A DNA stretch of 64,000 nt, from the NCBI RefSeq assembly GCF_000526335.1, contig NZ_JAFW01000002.1, forward strand, positions 43,479 through 107,478, given 5' to 3'. Each line of letters starts with the position of its first letter. Position 1 is the stretch's first letter. The stretch comes from Arthrobacter sp. 31Y (lineage in GTDB: Bacteria; Actinomycetota; Actinomycetes; Actinomycetales; Micrococcaceae). Below, piece after piece: positions 9,354 to 18,492 of this stretch. The notes beneath the pieces are model-generated. The model did no database searches. It saw nothing but the letters and a program-made list of their open reading frames with translations, and was not told where the DNA came from. The translations under genes were made by a program, and so were the position numbers.

Positions 9354-10139
9354 ATGACACACGAGGGAACCTTAGTTGGAACGGTCCGATCGTTGTACCG
9401 CTATCCCATCAAGTCGACCGCCGGGGAGGCGCTGCGCATAGCCAGAGTGACGGCTGGTGGACTGCAGCACGATCGTAAGTGGGCCGTATACACCGATGAT
9501 GGAGGCATCGCCAGCGGAAAACGTACCCGGCGTTTTCGTCCCGTCCTTGGGCTCATGCAATGGTCCTCCCGAATAGAAGACGGTCACGACATCCCAATAC
9601 TGGTAAGCCCGGATGGCATTCAATATCACGCCGATGACCCCGCGGCCCCGCAGGCGCTGTCCGAGGTGTTGGGCCAGCAGTTGAGATTGCGCCGAGAAAC
9701 AACAATCAAGCACCACGACGAGACACCACTGCATCTGGTGACGACGTCATCCCTGGCAGCGATTGCCGGACTATCGGGACAACCGGTGGACGAGCGCCGA
9801 TTCCGCGCCAACATCATCATCGACACCGGAACCGAACCTGTCTTCCAAGAAGACAATTGGATTGGTGCTGAACTGGTCATTGGTGAGCAGGTACGTGTGC
9901 GTCTGGGCCAAGGTATGCCCCGATGCCTAATGATCGACCAGTCGCAACGCGGCGTCGCCGTCGAACAGAAAATCCTCAAACTGCTCGGCACGCACCACAA
10001 TACGAATCTAGGATTGCAGGCACACACCAGTCGTCCTGGAAAGGTTCGCATTGGTGACAGAGTCATCCTCCGCCGTCCGGAGGTACCGGCAGCCTCAACT
10101 TCGCTGGCTCAAGGCACCTACAAAGTGCGAACGAGCTAG
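9354..10139 (+). CDS. MOSC domain protein
   Basis: This 261-residue protein has an N-terminal beta-barrel (LYRYPIKSTAGEALR, HDRKWAVY) followed by the MOSC sulfur-carrier domain. That domain is recognised by FRANIIIDTG, VRLGQGMPRCLMID with the conserved cysteine, and the closing VRIGDRVILR. MOSC proteins bind or transfer sulfur on molybdenum cofactor or, in YiiM/YcbX types, detoxify N-hydroxylated compounds. It is soluble and seems to be a single-gene unit after the long inverted repeat. It has no evident link to its neighbours. Confidence 0.85.
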   Translation: MTHEGTLVGTVRSLYRYPIKSTAGEALRIARVTAGGLQHDRKWAVYTDDGGIASGKRTRRFRPVLGLMQWSSRIEDGHDIPILVSPDGIQYHADDPAAPQALSEVLGQQLRLRRETTIKHHDETPLHLVTTSSLAAIAGLSGQPVDERRFRANIIIDTGTEPVFQEDNWIGAELVIGEQVRVRLGQGMPRCLMIDQSQRGVAVEQKILKLLGTHHNTNLGLQAHTSRPGKVRIGDRVILRRPEVPAASTSLAQGTYKVRTS

Positions 10140-10240
10140 TGAGCGCCCGGCAAAGGATCGGCATACGGGCGGCGTCTGGACGCCGGATGAGTACGCCGTC
10201 TTCGAATCGGTTCAAAAAGCGAAAGTCTTAGGCTGAATGT

Positions 10241-10864
10241 ATGAGCGGTGAGACACAGACAAAACGCCTTTATCTGCGGGCCATGAGAAGCGGAGACGGC
10301 GAGCTGCTCTACCCCATATTCAGTGACCAGCGATTGTGGTGGTACGAACCGTCCAACCGCCACAAAAACCTGCTCCAGACGGAAACCTACGTCGAGCGGG
10401 CGGCTGAGCGCTGGAACAGTGACGGGCTCAGCTACTGGATCGCGTTCCTTGTCGCGGATCCTTCCGTAGTTGTCGGAAGCGGGGGAGCCCAGCGGCATCG
10501 AAGCGGTAGCTGGAATCTCAACTACCGCATCGACCCTTCGATGCAGCGCCAGGGTTACGCGACCGAACTCGCCATGGCAGGTATTGCGGCCGCTCACTCA
10601 GTCGATCCGATGTCGCCGGTTATCGCGTGGATCGACCCAATCAATGCACCTTCCCGAGCAACTGCCATTAAAGCGGGACTGATTTTCGCCGGCACGGGTA
10701 TCGACAACAGCGACGGTCGTGAACGCGCTGCATATGCCGACAGGAAGTTATCATGGAACCGTTATCCCCCGGCTGGACTGAGAGTCTGGAACGGGACATG
10801 GCCGACACCGAACGCCTTGCCAAGACTCAGATTCTCAACGCCACTCAGGAAGCAGAAGCATTGA
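10241..10864 (+). CDS. GNAT-family N-acetyltransferase
   Basis: This 207-residue protein is related to RimJ-type acetyltransferases. It starts with RLYLRAM and shows NLNYRIDPSMQRQGYATELA, where QRQGYA is the acetyl-CoA pyrophosphate loop, and then NAPSRATAIKAGL, the usual B-motif helix. The acetyl acceptor is unknown. The last 30 or so residues are low in hydrophobic order and overlap a second frame with its own ribosome site (10753), so the natural end may reflect read-through into a neighbouring gene. Confidence 0.8.
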   Translation: MSGETQTKRLYLRAMRSGDGELLYPIFSDQRLWWYEPSNRHKNLLQTETYVERAAERWNSDGLSYWIAFLVADPSVVVGSGGAQRHRSGSWNLNYRIDPSMQRQGYATELAMAGIAAAHSVDPMSPVIAWIDPINAPSRATAIKAGLIFAGTGIDNSDGRERAAYADRKLSWNRYPPAGLRVWNGTWPTPNALPRLRFSTPLRKQKH

Positions 10865-10953
10865 TGAATGACACTGCAACCAAACCTGAACTCCTGCAGC
10901 ACTGGCGGGACCTCGGCGGCTACGAACCGCGTCTGCGTCACAGCGCAAACTAA
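10753..10953 (+). CDS. Small hypothetical protein overlapping the GNAT gene
   Basis: This 66-residue frame starts inside the 3' end of the acetyltransferase gene, with CAGGAAG 6 bases ahead of its ATG. Composition is natural for a helical protein (TERLAKTQILNATQEAEAL, then LLQHWRDLGGYEPRLRH), unlike the overlapping GNAT tail. The overlap is 112 bases. No family recognised. It could instead be the true C-terminal region of a frameshifted larger gene. Bases 10954-11216 downstream hold no gene that I can see. Confidence 0.45.
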   Translation: MEPLSPGWTESLERDMADTERLAKTQILNATQEAEALMNDTATKPELLQHWRDLGGYEPRLRHSAN

Positions 10954-11216
10954 CCGAAGGCCGGCAACTACCTACGGGCTTGTTTCCCATTGTCCAAGAC
11001 CGGCGTTGCCGTCGCACCGTGGGGGCGGGGCTGGGTTCTTTTCAGCCTTGACGACACACACTGGTTGCGCGGGGCCGGGGCATGGCGGGCGCAGGAACCA
11101 CGGGCGCGGGAGGTGTTCTCAAGCGGCAGGGGGATTCACGTCGGGGTACTCCCAGCGATCATCCAAGACCCACCACCCAGCCCACACCAGAAACGACAAG
11201 AAGTTTGGGGACTTAC

Positions 11217-11639
11217 ATGACGTTCAAAGCAGCGCTGGCGCAAATCCGAACCGGGCACCTGATGGTCCGAACGGTCGAGGAATGGGACGCTCTGACGTTC
11301 TCTCTCAGCAGCGCGTACCACGGCAAGGACGATGAACTTATCGACGAGCTGCTGCCGCCCTACCTGCAGTCCTGGCGAACGGTAACCACATATGTCTTGC
11401 GGGATACTTTTGATGCGGCCGGGATCACCGTCACCGCTCCCGAGCATCCGTGGGGAATCGCTACCCTCGCCGCAAACGGCACCACCTGCGAACCACTCCT
11501 ATGCGAAGCAGAAGACTCCGATGAGGGACGAGCTGAAGCCGCCGTCTACGGCGGTCTGCGTCTGCTCCGATTCGAAGAAACCATGAGCGCCTACTCAGCC
11601 AGCCTGGGGAAACTGGAACAGACAAGCGGTATGGATTAG
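11217..11639 (+). CDS. Hypothetical protein, 140 residues
   Basis: The frame opens at 11082, but the ATG at 11217 after TTTGGGGACTTAC gives a well-composed product: MTFKAALAQIRTGHLMVR, then a helical acidic body and LRLLRFEETMSAYS near the end. No membrane segment, signal peptide or recognised motif is present. It is soluble and cytoplasmic by composition. Function unknown. Confidence 0.6.
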   Translation: MTFKAALAQIRTGHLMVRTVEEWDALTFSLSSAYHGKDDELIDELLPPYLQSWRTVTTYVLRDTFDAAGITVTAPEHPWGIATLAANGTTCEPLLCEAEDSDEGRAEAAVYGGLRLLRFEETMSAYSASLGKLEQTSGMD

Positions 11640-11654
11640 CACCTCAGCGATTCG

Positions 11655-11791
11655 AGGCTGTGCACGGCCACCGCTCGCCCTGGTGAGGTTGTTCCGGTGG
11701 TGACGTGGTGGTTGTGTGCAGGCGGTCAGTTGGGTCCCGTCGTCCACATGTGTGCGGGAAAAGCCCGAAGGATTTAGCTTTTGCCGTGCCC
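11655..11791 (-). repeat. Diverged inverted copy of the 27-kb duplicated repeat
   Basis: Read on the minus strand this segment follows the repeat at 26989-27586. It shares CACGGCAAAAGCT, CTTCGGGCTTTTCCCGCAC, GGACGACGGGACCCA and GACCGCCTGCACACA, then a patchier match ending at GTGCACAGCCT. Preservation over a long core argues for a functional DNA or RNA element dispersed on this replicon. The rest of the 11640-11955 gap holds nothing recognisable. Confidence 0.7.
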
Positions 11792-11955
11792 ATGATGCTC
11801 CTATGGCAGTCAAATTGCCGGGGAGGGAGTTCTTAAAGAGGGCGCCTTGTTAGAAGGTGAAATATCCTCGTACTCTCGGCGGAGGCAACATACCAGGTTG
11901 CGTTGGGCTTCTACTTCGGCCTTTTTGACTAGCTGTGCGAGAGCACTCTTCGATG

Positions 11956-12324
11956 CTACTGAGGGAGGACGGCGATCGTGGCGTCGTGTTCGTCGTAGAG
12001 GCTTTCGTGGCCGGAGACGGCCCAGACGCGCATGCTACTGATGAGCGTCCCGCCGTGTGCTGTGTCGTTGAGGGTGACTGTGTAAGAGAACCGACGCTCT
12101 GCGCTGTGCCCGGGTTCTAGGCCTCCGATACTCAGGAACGCAGGGGTCGGCGGCACGGTAAAAGTGAGGTTGTCCAGCCCTTCGTTGGTGAAAGCCCCTG
12201 GGACGAGGGTTACGAGTTCAACCGGGCGGTTTGTTTCATTGATTACCCACGCGGTGAAGTTGACTTTATCTCCGCAAAGGGCCTGTTCCTTGTCAGCTCC
12301 GTAGACAAGCGCAAGGCCGGACAT
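11956..12324 (-). CDS. Hypothetical beta-sandwich (Ig-like) protein
   Basis: This 122-residue product has a beta-rich, alternating pattern: CGDKVNFTAWVINETNRPVE, LEPGHSAERRFSYTVTLND and HDATIAVLPQ. That pattern is reminiscent of the Ig-like/DUF11 beta-sandwich found in surface-associated proteins. No signal peptide is apparent. AAAGGAGCCTT precedes the ATG. It sits 114 bases downstream of the glycosyltransferase gene on the same strand and may belong to the same transcription unit. Function unknown. Confidence 0.65.
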   Translation of the reverse strand: MSGLALVYGADKEQALCGDKVNFTAWVINETNRPVELVTLVPGAFTNEGLDNLTFTVPPTPAFLSIGGLEPGHSAERRFSYTVTLNDTAHGGTLISSMRVWAVSGHESLYDEHDATIAVLPQ

Positions 12325-12438
12325 AAGGCTCCTTTCCTGGTGACCCGCATATCGGGCCGGTCCGGTCAGATACGGGTTTGGTGTGTCCTAGTGGACGTTG
12401 CGGCTTGTGGTACTTGGCAGCGTGTGGGTGGCGGTGTG

Positions 12439-14877
12439 TTAGCGCAGTGATATTCGACGCCGGCGATCTGTGCCGCCGCGGAGGTCTCGGTTGAGTCTGC
12501 GGTCCCCGTGGTAGAGGATGGATTTCCAGTCCACTTCTTCGGCGGTCTTGGGTATCACCGGAGATATTCGCGGTGTCTTTGATTTGGGGGTGACGTAGAG
12601 CCAATTGACGGCTCCTAGGACAACATCCACCACTGAGTTCCAGATTCCGATGTAGGCCTGGATGCAGATCATGGCGAGTACCGCGTTCAAGGTGGCGAAG
12701 GCGACGTTGCCCCAGTTCCCTTGTTGGGCGTCCCGCCACAGAGTGAGTATTGAGAAGGCCACAATTGCGTACGGTATTAGTACGTAGATTGCTGGGGCTG
12801 CTGTCCGGTCTTTGACCTTTGGTGTACGTACAAAGGGTATTTTGTCCCCGGTGAGACCTTGTTGGAGCGATTTGAGGACTCCGGCGAGGTTGACCGGAAG
12901 AAGTATGAGGTTGAATCCGTAGATGCGAAAAATATCGCTGAACCGGTGCCCGCAATCACGTAGGTCTGAGCCCATGCAGAGAAAGTACGGCAGGGCAGCG
13001 ACGAAGACCGCAGGGCTGAGCAGGCGGCTGTCGTAGGGGTATGCCAGTAAGAAGAGCAACCCGAAGCTGGCCCACGTGATGGAGGCCATGTAGTTCACGC
13101 GCAGGAGCACTTCACGGATCAGGACGCGCTGACGCTGGGCGCGTCGCTGGGCGAGTTGGTTCCACAGCTTGGGAAGGATCAGCAGGCCGCCGTTGGCCCA
13201 GCGTCGTCTCTGCACGACCAAGGAACCGAAATCGGGCGGTGTGGCGCTGTAGCTGAGGCGTTCGGGGTAATTGACCAAGGTCCAGCCGTGGGCGCCGAGG
13301 TCGATGCTGGATTCGGTGTCTTCGATGACGGTTCGGTCTTGGATGTAAGTGCGGATTTCGAAGCCGCCAACAGTCTCTACCTCGACGATGTCCTCAAGGG
13401 CCCGCTTCCGGATGATCGCGTTGGCGCCGACCCAGAAGGTGGCCCCGTAGTAGGACATCCCTTGGTGCAGGATGTGTTGAATGTCTGTTGTTGCGCCGGC
13501 GATCCGTTCAATGCGGGTGGGTGCGCCGCGGAAAGAGGAGTAGGGCGTTTGGGTTACAGCTACTCGCTCGTTTCCGGCGGATTCGAGGAAGTAAACCAGG
13601 CGGAGGCAGTAGTCTCTGAGAAGCAGTGAGTCGGCATCGAGAGTCAGCAGGTAGGTGCTGTCGGGGATCACCAGGTCATCGTCGCGCGGGGTCGTGGAGG
13701 GGCGCAGCAGCACATTGTCTGATGCGTCTTCTTTCTTCCATCGTTTACCCATGAGGGAGATGTAGGCGTTGAGGTTCATGGCCTTGTTCGCCTCGTGGGA
13801 AAGGTTGGAGTAGGCCTTGCGTTCGAAAGTGTTCATTCTGACGTTGAAAATCCACGTCAGGCGAAGGAACAACTCTTCCATGCGCTCAGGGCTTGGCGCT
13901 GTTTTCTGGGCTTTTGCTGCTTCGAGCGCCAGGAGTACCAAACGAAGCTCACGGGCCAAGCCCATGATAACCAGATCAACGAAAAATTCATCGACGTGGT
14001 CGTGGACGGTTTCAGCTTCGGCCACCGCTTCGAGCCATTCCACTGCTGCCTCGTATTCGGCAATAAGTTGGTCGAGTTCCTGGGCGGAGGAAGCTTTGAG
14101 CGGGGAGCTCTGTGGGGAGTTGTCATAGCGGGCCCGGAAATCAGCCAAGGCCTTGTTAGCCCGTTCTGCCGGGACGGACATCGCGTTTTCTATCTGTGCG
14201 CCCAAAGCTCTGGTCAGCTCCAGTCGATGGATCTTCTCGGGCTCTGTAGGTTTCGGCGGATCATCGAGCAGCAGCACTACCTGCAAATCCGGAAATTCCT
14301 GGAGCGCGGCGGACCACAGAGTGCCGCGAACCACTCCCGGTTCTTCGGCGTAGGACGGGACCAGGACTGTGATGCCGTCAGAGTAGTGGGCGAAGTGGCT
14401 GTCCAGTTCGCCGCGGGGCACGCGGCGGTGTTCTTTGAATCGGTAAAGGGCGCCCTGCCTCGCCATGAGGTACATCAGGGCCGAGAAAGTCAGGAAGGTC
14501 ACGACGACCAGATAGGAAACTGATTCCAGGCCGAAGCGAAAGCCGAGGTTCGGGTTATCGACGAACTGCCGGATGATGGTCGAGACGACGTAATAAATCC
14601 ATGACGCCACTGTTACGAGTATGGCCACCCGGCCGAGAACGATCTTTCGTTGCGAGGGGGTTGGGTGAACAATCGCCAACGGTTCAGATCGGCGTTCGGA
14701 CCCCCACTGGCGTTTACGTCCTTTTTCGTCGGGACCGTCGGTGAGTGGTTCGTTTGAGTCGCGCACCACGACGGGCGCTGCGGCCAATTGCTCTGTCAAT
14801 TTATCCCCATCAGGCTGCAGGCTAGGCCTTTTTGACCTCACGTCCGGTTGACGTGTCTCATCTATTCCGTGAGTCAC
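12439..14877 (-). CDS. Processive family 2 glycosyltransferase (cellulose/chitin/hyaluronan synthase-like)
   Basis: This 812-residue membrane glycosyltransferase has two predicted helices near residues 80-145 and several at the C-terminus. The catalytic GT-A domain shows VPSYAEEPGVV, LTLDADSLL (DxD-type, about 412), IEDTESS (TED-type base, about 522) and QRRRW (about 556), the signature of processive beta-glycan synthases. An unusual helical insertion of about 170 residues separates the donor loop from the DxD region. It starts at GTG. It is divergent from the GH18 gene, suggesting a synthesis/hydrolysis pair for an extracellular polysaccharide. The sugar is not determinable. Confidence 0.85.
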   Translation of the reverse strand: MTHGIDETRQPDVRSKRPSLQPDGDKLTEQLAAAPVVVRDSNEPLTDGPDEKGRKRQWGSERRSEPLAIVHPTPSQRKIVLGRVAILVTVASWIYYVVSTIIRQFVDNPNLGFRFGLESVSYLVVVTFLTFSALMYLMARQGALYRFKEHRRVPRGELDSHFAHYSDGITVLVPSYAEEPGVVRGTLWSAALQEFPDLQVVLLLDDPPKPTEPEKIHRLELTRALGAQIENAMSVPAERANKALADFRARYDNSPQSSPLKASSAQELDQLIAEYEAAVEWLEAVAEAETVHDHVDEFFVDLVIMGLARELRLVLLALEAAKAQKTAPSPERMEELFLRLTWIFNVRMNTFERKAYSNLSHEANKAMNLNAYISLMGKRWKKEDASDNVLLRPSTTPRDDDLVIPDSTYLLTLDADSLLLRDYCLRLVYFLESAGNERVAVTQTPYSSFRGAPTRIERIAGATTDIQHILHQGMSYYGATFWVGANAIIRKRALEDIVEVETVGGFEIRTYIQDRTVIEDTESSIDLGAHGWTLVNYPERLSYSATPPDFGSLVVQRRRWANGGLLILPKLWNQLAQRRAQRQRVLIREVLLRVNYMASITWASFGLLFLLAYPYDSRLLSPAVFVAALPYFLCMGSDLRDCGHRFSDIFRIYGFNLILLPVNLAGVLKSLQQGLTGDKIPFVRTPKVKDRTAAPAIYVLIPYAIVAFSILTLWRDAQQGNWGNVAFATLNAVLAMICIQAYIGIWNSVVDVVLGAVNWLYVTPKSKTPRISPVIPKTAEEVDWKSILYHGDRRLNRDLRGGTDRRRRISLR

Positions 14878-15008
14878 GCCGATTGCCCTTATAGTAATCG
14901 ACGTTGGGTGCTTGTCGTTTCAAGTTCCAGGTATCGGTTTTAAACTTCATTTCCTCCGTCAATCACTTGCTCGAAATCGTCTTCAGGTCGCCAATCGTTG
15001 GGTGTTTC

Positions 15009-16574
15009 ATGTCGAAGTATTACCCGGGAAGAAAGCTGTCCCTGCCAAGGCTCTTCGTGCTTGTATTCGTTGTTGCAGGTTTAGTAGTAGCTGGAGTCAG
15101 TTACTGGCACAGTTACACCGACGCGCGGGCCGCGGCGGCCTCTCCTTCAGTTTTTGCCGGTTATGTTGACGTTACCGCGACGCCCCGGTACGCGTTTGAG
15201 CAACCCGTCAACGAGAACGCGAAGTCAGTAGTGTTGTCGTTCATCGTCGCTGACGCAAAGGATGGCTGCACGCCCTCGTGGGGAACCTTTTACAGCCTTG
15301 ACGGTGCAGGTTCGGAGCTGGACCTCGACCGGCGGATCGCCCGGCTGCGTCAGCTCGGCGGAAATGTGGCGGTATCCTTCGGCGGTCTTTCCAACAAGGA
15401 ACTGGCCACAGCCTGCACCGACGATTCAAAGCTTAAAGACGCCTATTCAAGTGTTATAGACCGTTATGAATTGACCAGCATAGATCTCGACATTGAAGGC
15501 GCGGCATTGGCTGATGCGACCTCCATCGCGCGACAGGCCAAAGCGGTGGCGGCGCTTCAAAAGGACAGGGCTGCCGCCGGAGAGCAGCTCTCGGTATGGC
15601 TCACCCTTCCCGTTGCGCCCACCGGACTCACCACCGAAGGCGCGGCCGCTGTGAAACAGATGCTGGCTGCAGGTCTGGACCTGGCAGGTGTGAACATCAT
15701 GACCATGGACTACAGTGACAGCCGGCTACCTGGTCAGTCAATGCTTCAAGCCTCCATTGCAGCAGCTGAAGCAACACACTCTCAACTGGACCAAACCTAC
15801 AGGGCAGCGAATCAGGAACTCGGTGCCCAGACTCTCTGGCGCAAAATTGGGCTGACCCCAATGATCGGCCAAAACGACATCGTCGCTGATGTGTTCTCCC
15901 TTGCCGATGCCCAAGGTCTCCACGACTTCGCAGCCGAGAAAGGCATCGGCCGGATGTCCTTGTGGTCCCTGAACCGTGATGCTGAATGTGGTCCCAACTA
16001 CCCCACTCTCACCGTGGTCTCCGACGCCTGCAGCGGTGTTTCCCAAGGTGGAACGCTCTTCTCAACCGTTCTCGGTGCAAGCATAGATGGGAAGAGCACA
16101 ACAGCCCCATCCCAGGCTCCCCCCACAGGATCGACCACAGCAGCTCCCGTCGTTGACGACCCCGCCACAAGCCCGTACCCGATCTGGTCCCCCAATGCTG
16201 CGTACGTGAAAGATGACCGGACGGTGTGGCAAGGAAACGTTTACGAGGCCAAATGGTGGACTAAAAACAACGTGCCCAACGACCCTCTGGCCGCGGGCAC
16301 AACCGCCCCGTGGACGCTCATAGGTCCTGTCCTACCAAGCGACCGGCCCAAACCGGAAGTAACGCTGCCGGCGGGGACGTATCCGCAATGGTCGGCATCC
16401 ACGGTCTACCGCAAAGGCGACCGCGTCATGTTCGACCAGCATGCTTTTGAAGCAAAGTGGTGGGTCCAGACACAAGGCCCCGAGGCCGCGCTCCAAGGAT
16501 CAGCCGACACTGCCTGGGAAAGACTCTCCAACGAAGAGATCATGAAACTCATCCCCGGAATTCCGCAAAGCTAG
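15009..16574 (+). CDS. Membrane-anchored GH18-type chitinase with two chitin-binding modules
   Basis: This 521-residue protein has an N-terminal uncleaved-looking anchor (LFVLVFVVAGLVVAGVSYW), a GH18 barrel with SIDLDIEG matching the DxxDxE acid/base motif (about 159-164), a Pro/Thr linker, and two CBM5/12-type modules. Each module shows the aromatic pattern W-S-x-x-x-x-Y and YEAKWW or FEAKWW. It probably cleaves beta-1,4 GlcNAc polymers outside the membrane. The ATG at 15009 is chosen over the TTG at 14904 because it begins the signal anchor; the ribosome site is weak. It is divergent from the GT2 synthase, and the 131 bases between carry both promoters. Confidence 0.85.
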   Translation: MSKYYPGRKLSLPRLFVLVFVVAGLVVAGVSYWHSYTDARAAAASPSVFAGYVDVTATPRYAFEQPVNENAKSVVLSFIVADAKDGCTPSWGTFYSLDGAGSELDLDRRIARLRQLGGNVAVSFGGLSNKELATACTDDSKLKDAYSSVIDRYELTSIDLDIEGAALADATSIARQAKAVAALQKDRAAAGEQLSVWLTLPVAPTGLTTEGAAAVKQMLAAGLDLAGVNIMTMDYSDSRLPGQSMLQASIAAAEATHSQLDQTYRAANQELGAQTLWRKIGLTPMIGQNDIVADVFSLADAQGLHDFAAEKGIGRMSLWSLNRDAECGPNYPTLTVVSDACSGVSQGGTLFSTVLGASIDGKSTTAPSQAPPTGSTTAAPVVDDPATSPYPIWSPNAAYVKDDRTVWQGNVYEAKWWTKNNVPNDPLAAGTTAPWTLIGPVLPSDRPKPEVTLPAGTYPQWSASTVYRKGDRVMFDQHAFEAKWWVQTQGPEAALQGSADTAWERLSNEEIMKLIPGIPQS

Positions 16575-16581
16575 TACATCG

Positions 16582-17043
16582 CTAAGGGGCCCCCGCGCAG
16601 CCAAACGTCCCGGTTGCAATCTCGTCCGGGAACTCTTTCGTGCCATCTATCATCGGGCTGGCGTTGACTTCAGGTGGTGACGGGGCTTTTAGCCATTCCA
16701 TGGCTTCCATTCGTGAGGTGAAGAAGCGTTTGGGACGGGTCGAATTGTTCATGGCCAAGACGAAATTGACGATGACTTTATCTACGGGCGAGGCGCCCAG
16801 CAGCGCGATGCGTGATGCTTGGCAAGTTTGAGCGAAGACAGCGCGGGCCCCGCGGCTAACGGACGTTGTGGTGGCCATGTCTACCAGAAGTGGACGTACA
16901 GTATTTCCGCACATCTCGTTGACCATTTGCATGGCTGCTTCGGCATCACTTGTTTGGATGATGGTGTTGGGAGTCCACTTCAGTTGAAGAACTCCGTGTT
17001 CGTCCATAAAGAGTTCTGTCTTATCTGTCCTGTTAGACGTCAT
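16582..17043 (-). CDS. STAS/SpoIIAA-like protein
   Basis: This 153-residue protein shows an alternating strand-helix layout: MDEHGVLQLKWTPN, then RPLLVDMATTTSVSRGAR and a final RFFTSRMEAMEWLKAPS. That layout resembles STAS or SpoIIAA-like domains common in Arthrobacter and relatives. There is no catalytic motif. It is convergent with the GH18 gene, their stop codons being about 7 bases apart. A regulatory or scaffold role is possible but inferred. Confidence 0.6.
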   Translation of the reverse strand: MTSNRTDKTELFMDEHGVLQLKWTPNTIIQTSDAEAAMQMVNEMCGNTVRPLLVDMATTTSVSRGARAVFAQTCQASRIALLGASPVDKVIVNFVLAMNNSTRPKRFFTSRMEAMEWLKAPSPPEVNASPMIDGTKEFPDEIATGTFGCAGAP

Positions 17044-17226
17044 TGCCTTTACCCCAGGGTGCCTCGATGAATCCTATTGAGATGGCTGGTAGAGGGTTTG
17101 TCCGGGGGCATTCCTCATCCAATGTCGAGAGCTTATCGTGGCCCTGGCCGGGCTGATGGAAGGCTGTCCATTGCTGGGGTCAATTCAAGTTTTCCACGGC
17201 TGGTTTTGGGGAGTAGTTGGGGGAGC

Positions 17227-18492
17227 TCACTTGTCGGTGGTAGCTGTGGATAACTTGTGGGAATTGTCCCTGGTTGTGGGCAGGTGCTGTTGGGTAAGCC
17301 ATTGTCGGTACGTTTGGGCGACGTGGTCGTTTCTGGCGATTCCTCGTTCTACGCGGGAGAGGTTGGAGGGCCACTGATTGAGATGCTCGCTGGCTTGCTG
17401 CAGCGTGACGCCGAGCTGCTGCCTGAGGGGGCGGAGGTCAGTGATGTCCGGTGCTGCAACTGGTCTGAATATTTGGCGGTAGATTTCCCGGGCGACGTAG
17501 CGTTTAAGGCAGCGCATGGCTTCTCTTTTGCTCTTGCCGTCGGCCATCCGTTTGGCGACGTAGTCCTGGGTTCGTTGGTCTGATTGCATACGGGAGAGGA
17601 CAACGTGGTGGAGGGCGCTGTTGGCTTGGCGGTCACCGCCTTTGCTGAGTCTGTGGCGGTGGGTTTTGCCTGAGGATGCGGGTACGGGCGCGGTGCCGGT
17701 GAGGGCCGCGAATTGTGCTTCGTTGTCAATCCGTTCGGGGTTGTCTCCGACTGTGACCAGGAGTTGGGTGGCGACTTCAACGCCTACGCCTGTCAGTTCG
17801 GTCAGCAGTGGCGCGTATGAGTCAAGGATTTCCTGCAAGAGCTCATCGGTAGCCGCGATTTCGGCTCGGAGACTTTGATATCGCAAGGCCAGGGTTTTCA
17901 ATGTCAACGCCGTGATGTATCCCGTGTCTGCGGGGTGCCCGGAGGGCCGCATACGGGCAAGCGCGGTGATCATCGTCGATGTGGGGAGGCCGCGGTACTT
18001 GGCACGTATCGTTTCCGGTGCGGAGACGAGTAGGCTCCGAATTTGGTTGATAGCAATGGTGCGCGCCTTCATTGCCGAGGTTCGTGCTGTCCGCAGGATG
18101 CGGAGGCATTCCACTGGTCCGTCTTTGCTTTTGGGAGTCGAGATGCCTCGTTCGGCAAGTACCGATTGGGCTGCCTGGTAGGCGTCCAGTGGATCTGACT
18201 TTCCCCGGATTCTGCGCTGCTGACGGTTTGGCCGGTTAACCTCGAAGACCTTCAGTTCTTCCTTGGCTAACACGCGGGACAGTTCGGCCCCGTAGGAACC
18301 TGTCCCTTCCACACCCACGGCGCTCACCGTGCCATGGCTGTTAATGAAGCGGAGCAGTTCGCTATAGCCGGCGGCTGTTGCTGCGAACTTTTGATCCGCG
18401 ATGGGTTTGCCGTATTCGGTGACTACGGCAACGTGGTGGGTGTCGGCGTGGGTATCCACACCGACAATGACTTGGGGTAGTTCCTCGACCAA
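17227..18492 (-). CDS. IS110-family transposase with C-terminal helix-turn-helix tail
   Basis: This 421-residue DEDD transposase has the N-terminal RuvC-like domain (VIVGVDTHADTHHVAVV, VGVEGTGSYG, and RGKSDPLDAYQAA with the paired acidic residues). The C-terminal transposase_20 domain shows LTGVGVEVATQLLVTVGDN and AALTGTAPVPASSGKTHRHR with the catalytic serine. After residue about 350 there is an extra segment, LRPLRQQLGVTLQQASEHL to LSRVERG, that looks like an XRE-type helix-turn-helix. The gene appears intact. IS ends cannot be fixed by eye because IS110 elements lack clear terminal inverted repeats. Confidence 0.92.
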   Translation of the reverse strand: MVEELPQVIVGVDTHADTHHVAVVTEYGKPIADQKFAATAAGYSELLRFINSHGTVSAVGVEGTGSYGAELSRVLAKEELKVFEVNRPNRQQRRIRGKSDPLDAYQAAQSVLAERGISTPKSKDGPVECLRILRTARTSAMKARTIAINQIRSLLVSAPETIRAKYRGLPTSTMITALARMRPSGHPADTGYITALTLKTLALRYQSLRAEIAATDELLQEILDSYAPLLTELTGVGVEVATQLLVTVGDNPERIDNEAQFAALTGTAPVPASSGKTHRHRLSKGGDRQANSALHHVVLSRMQSDQRTQDYVAKRMADGKSKREAMRCLKRYVAREIYRQIFRPVAAPDITDLRPLRQQLGVTLQQASEHLNQWPSNLSRVERGIARNDHVAQTYRQWLTQQHLPTTRDNSHKLSTATTDK

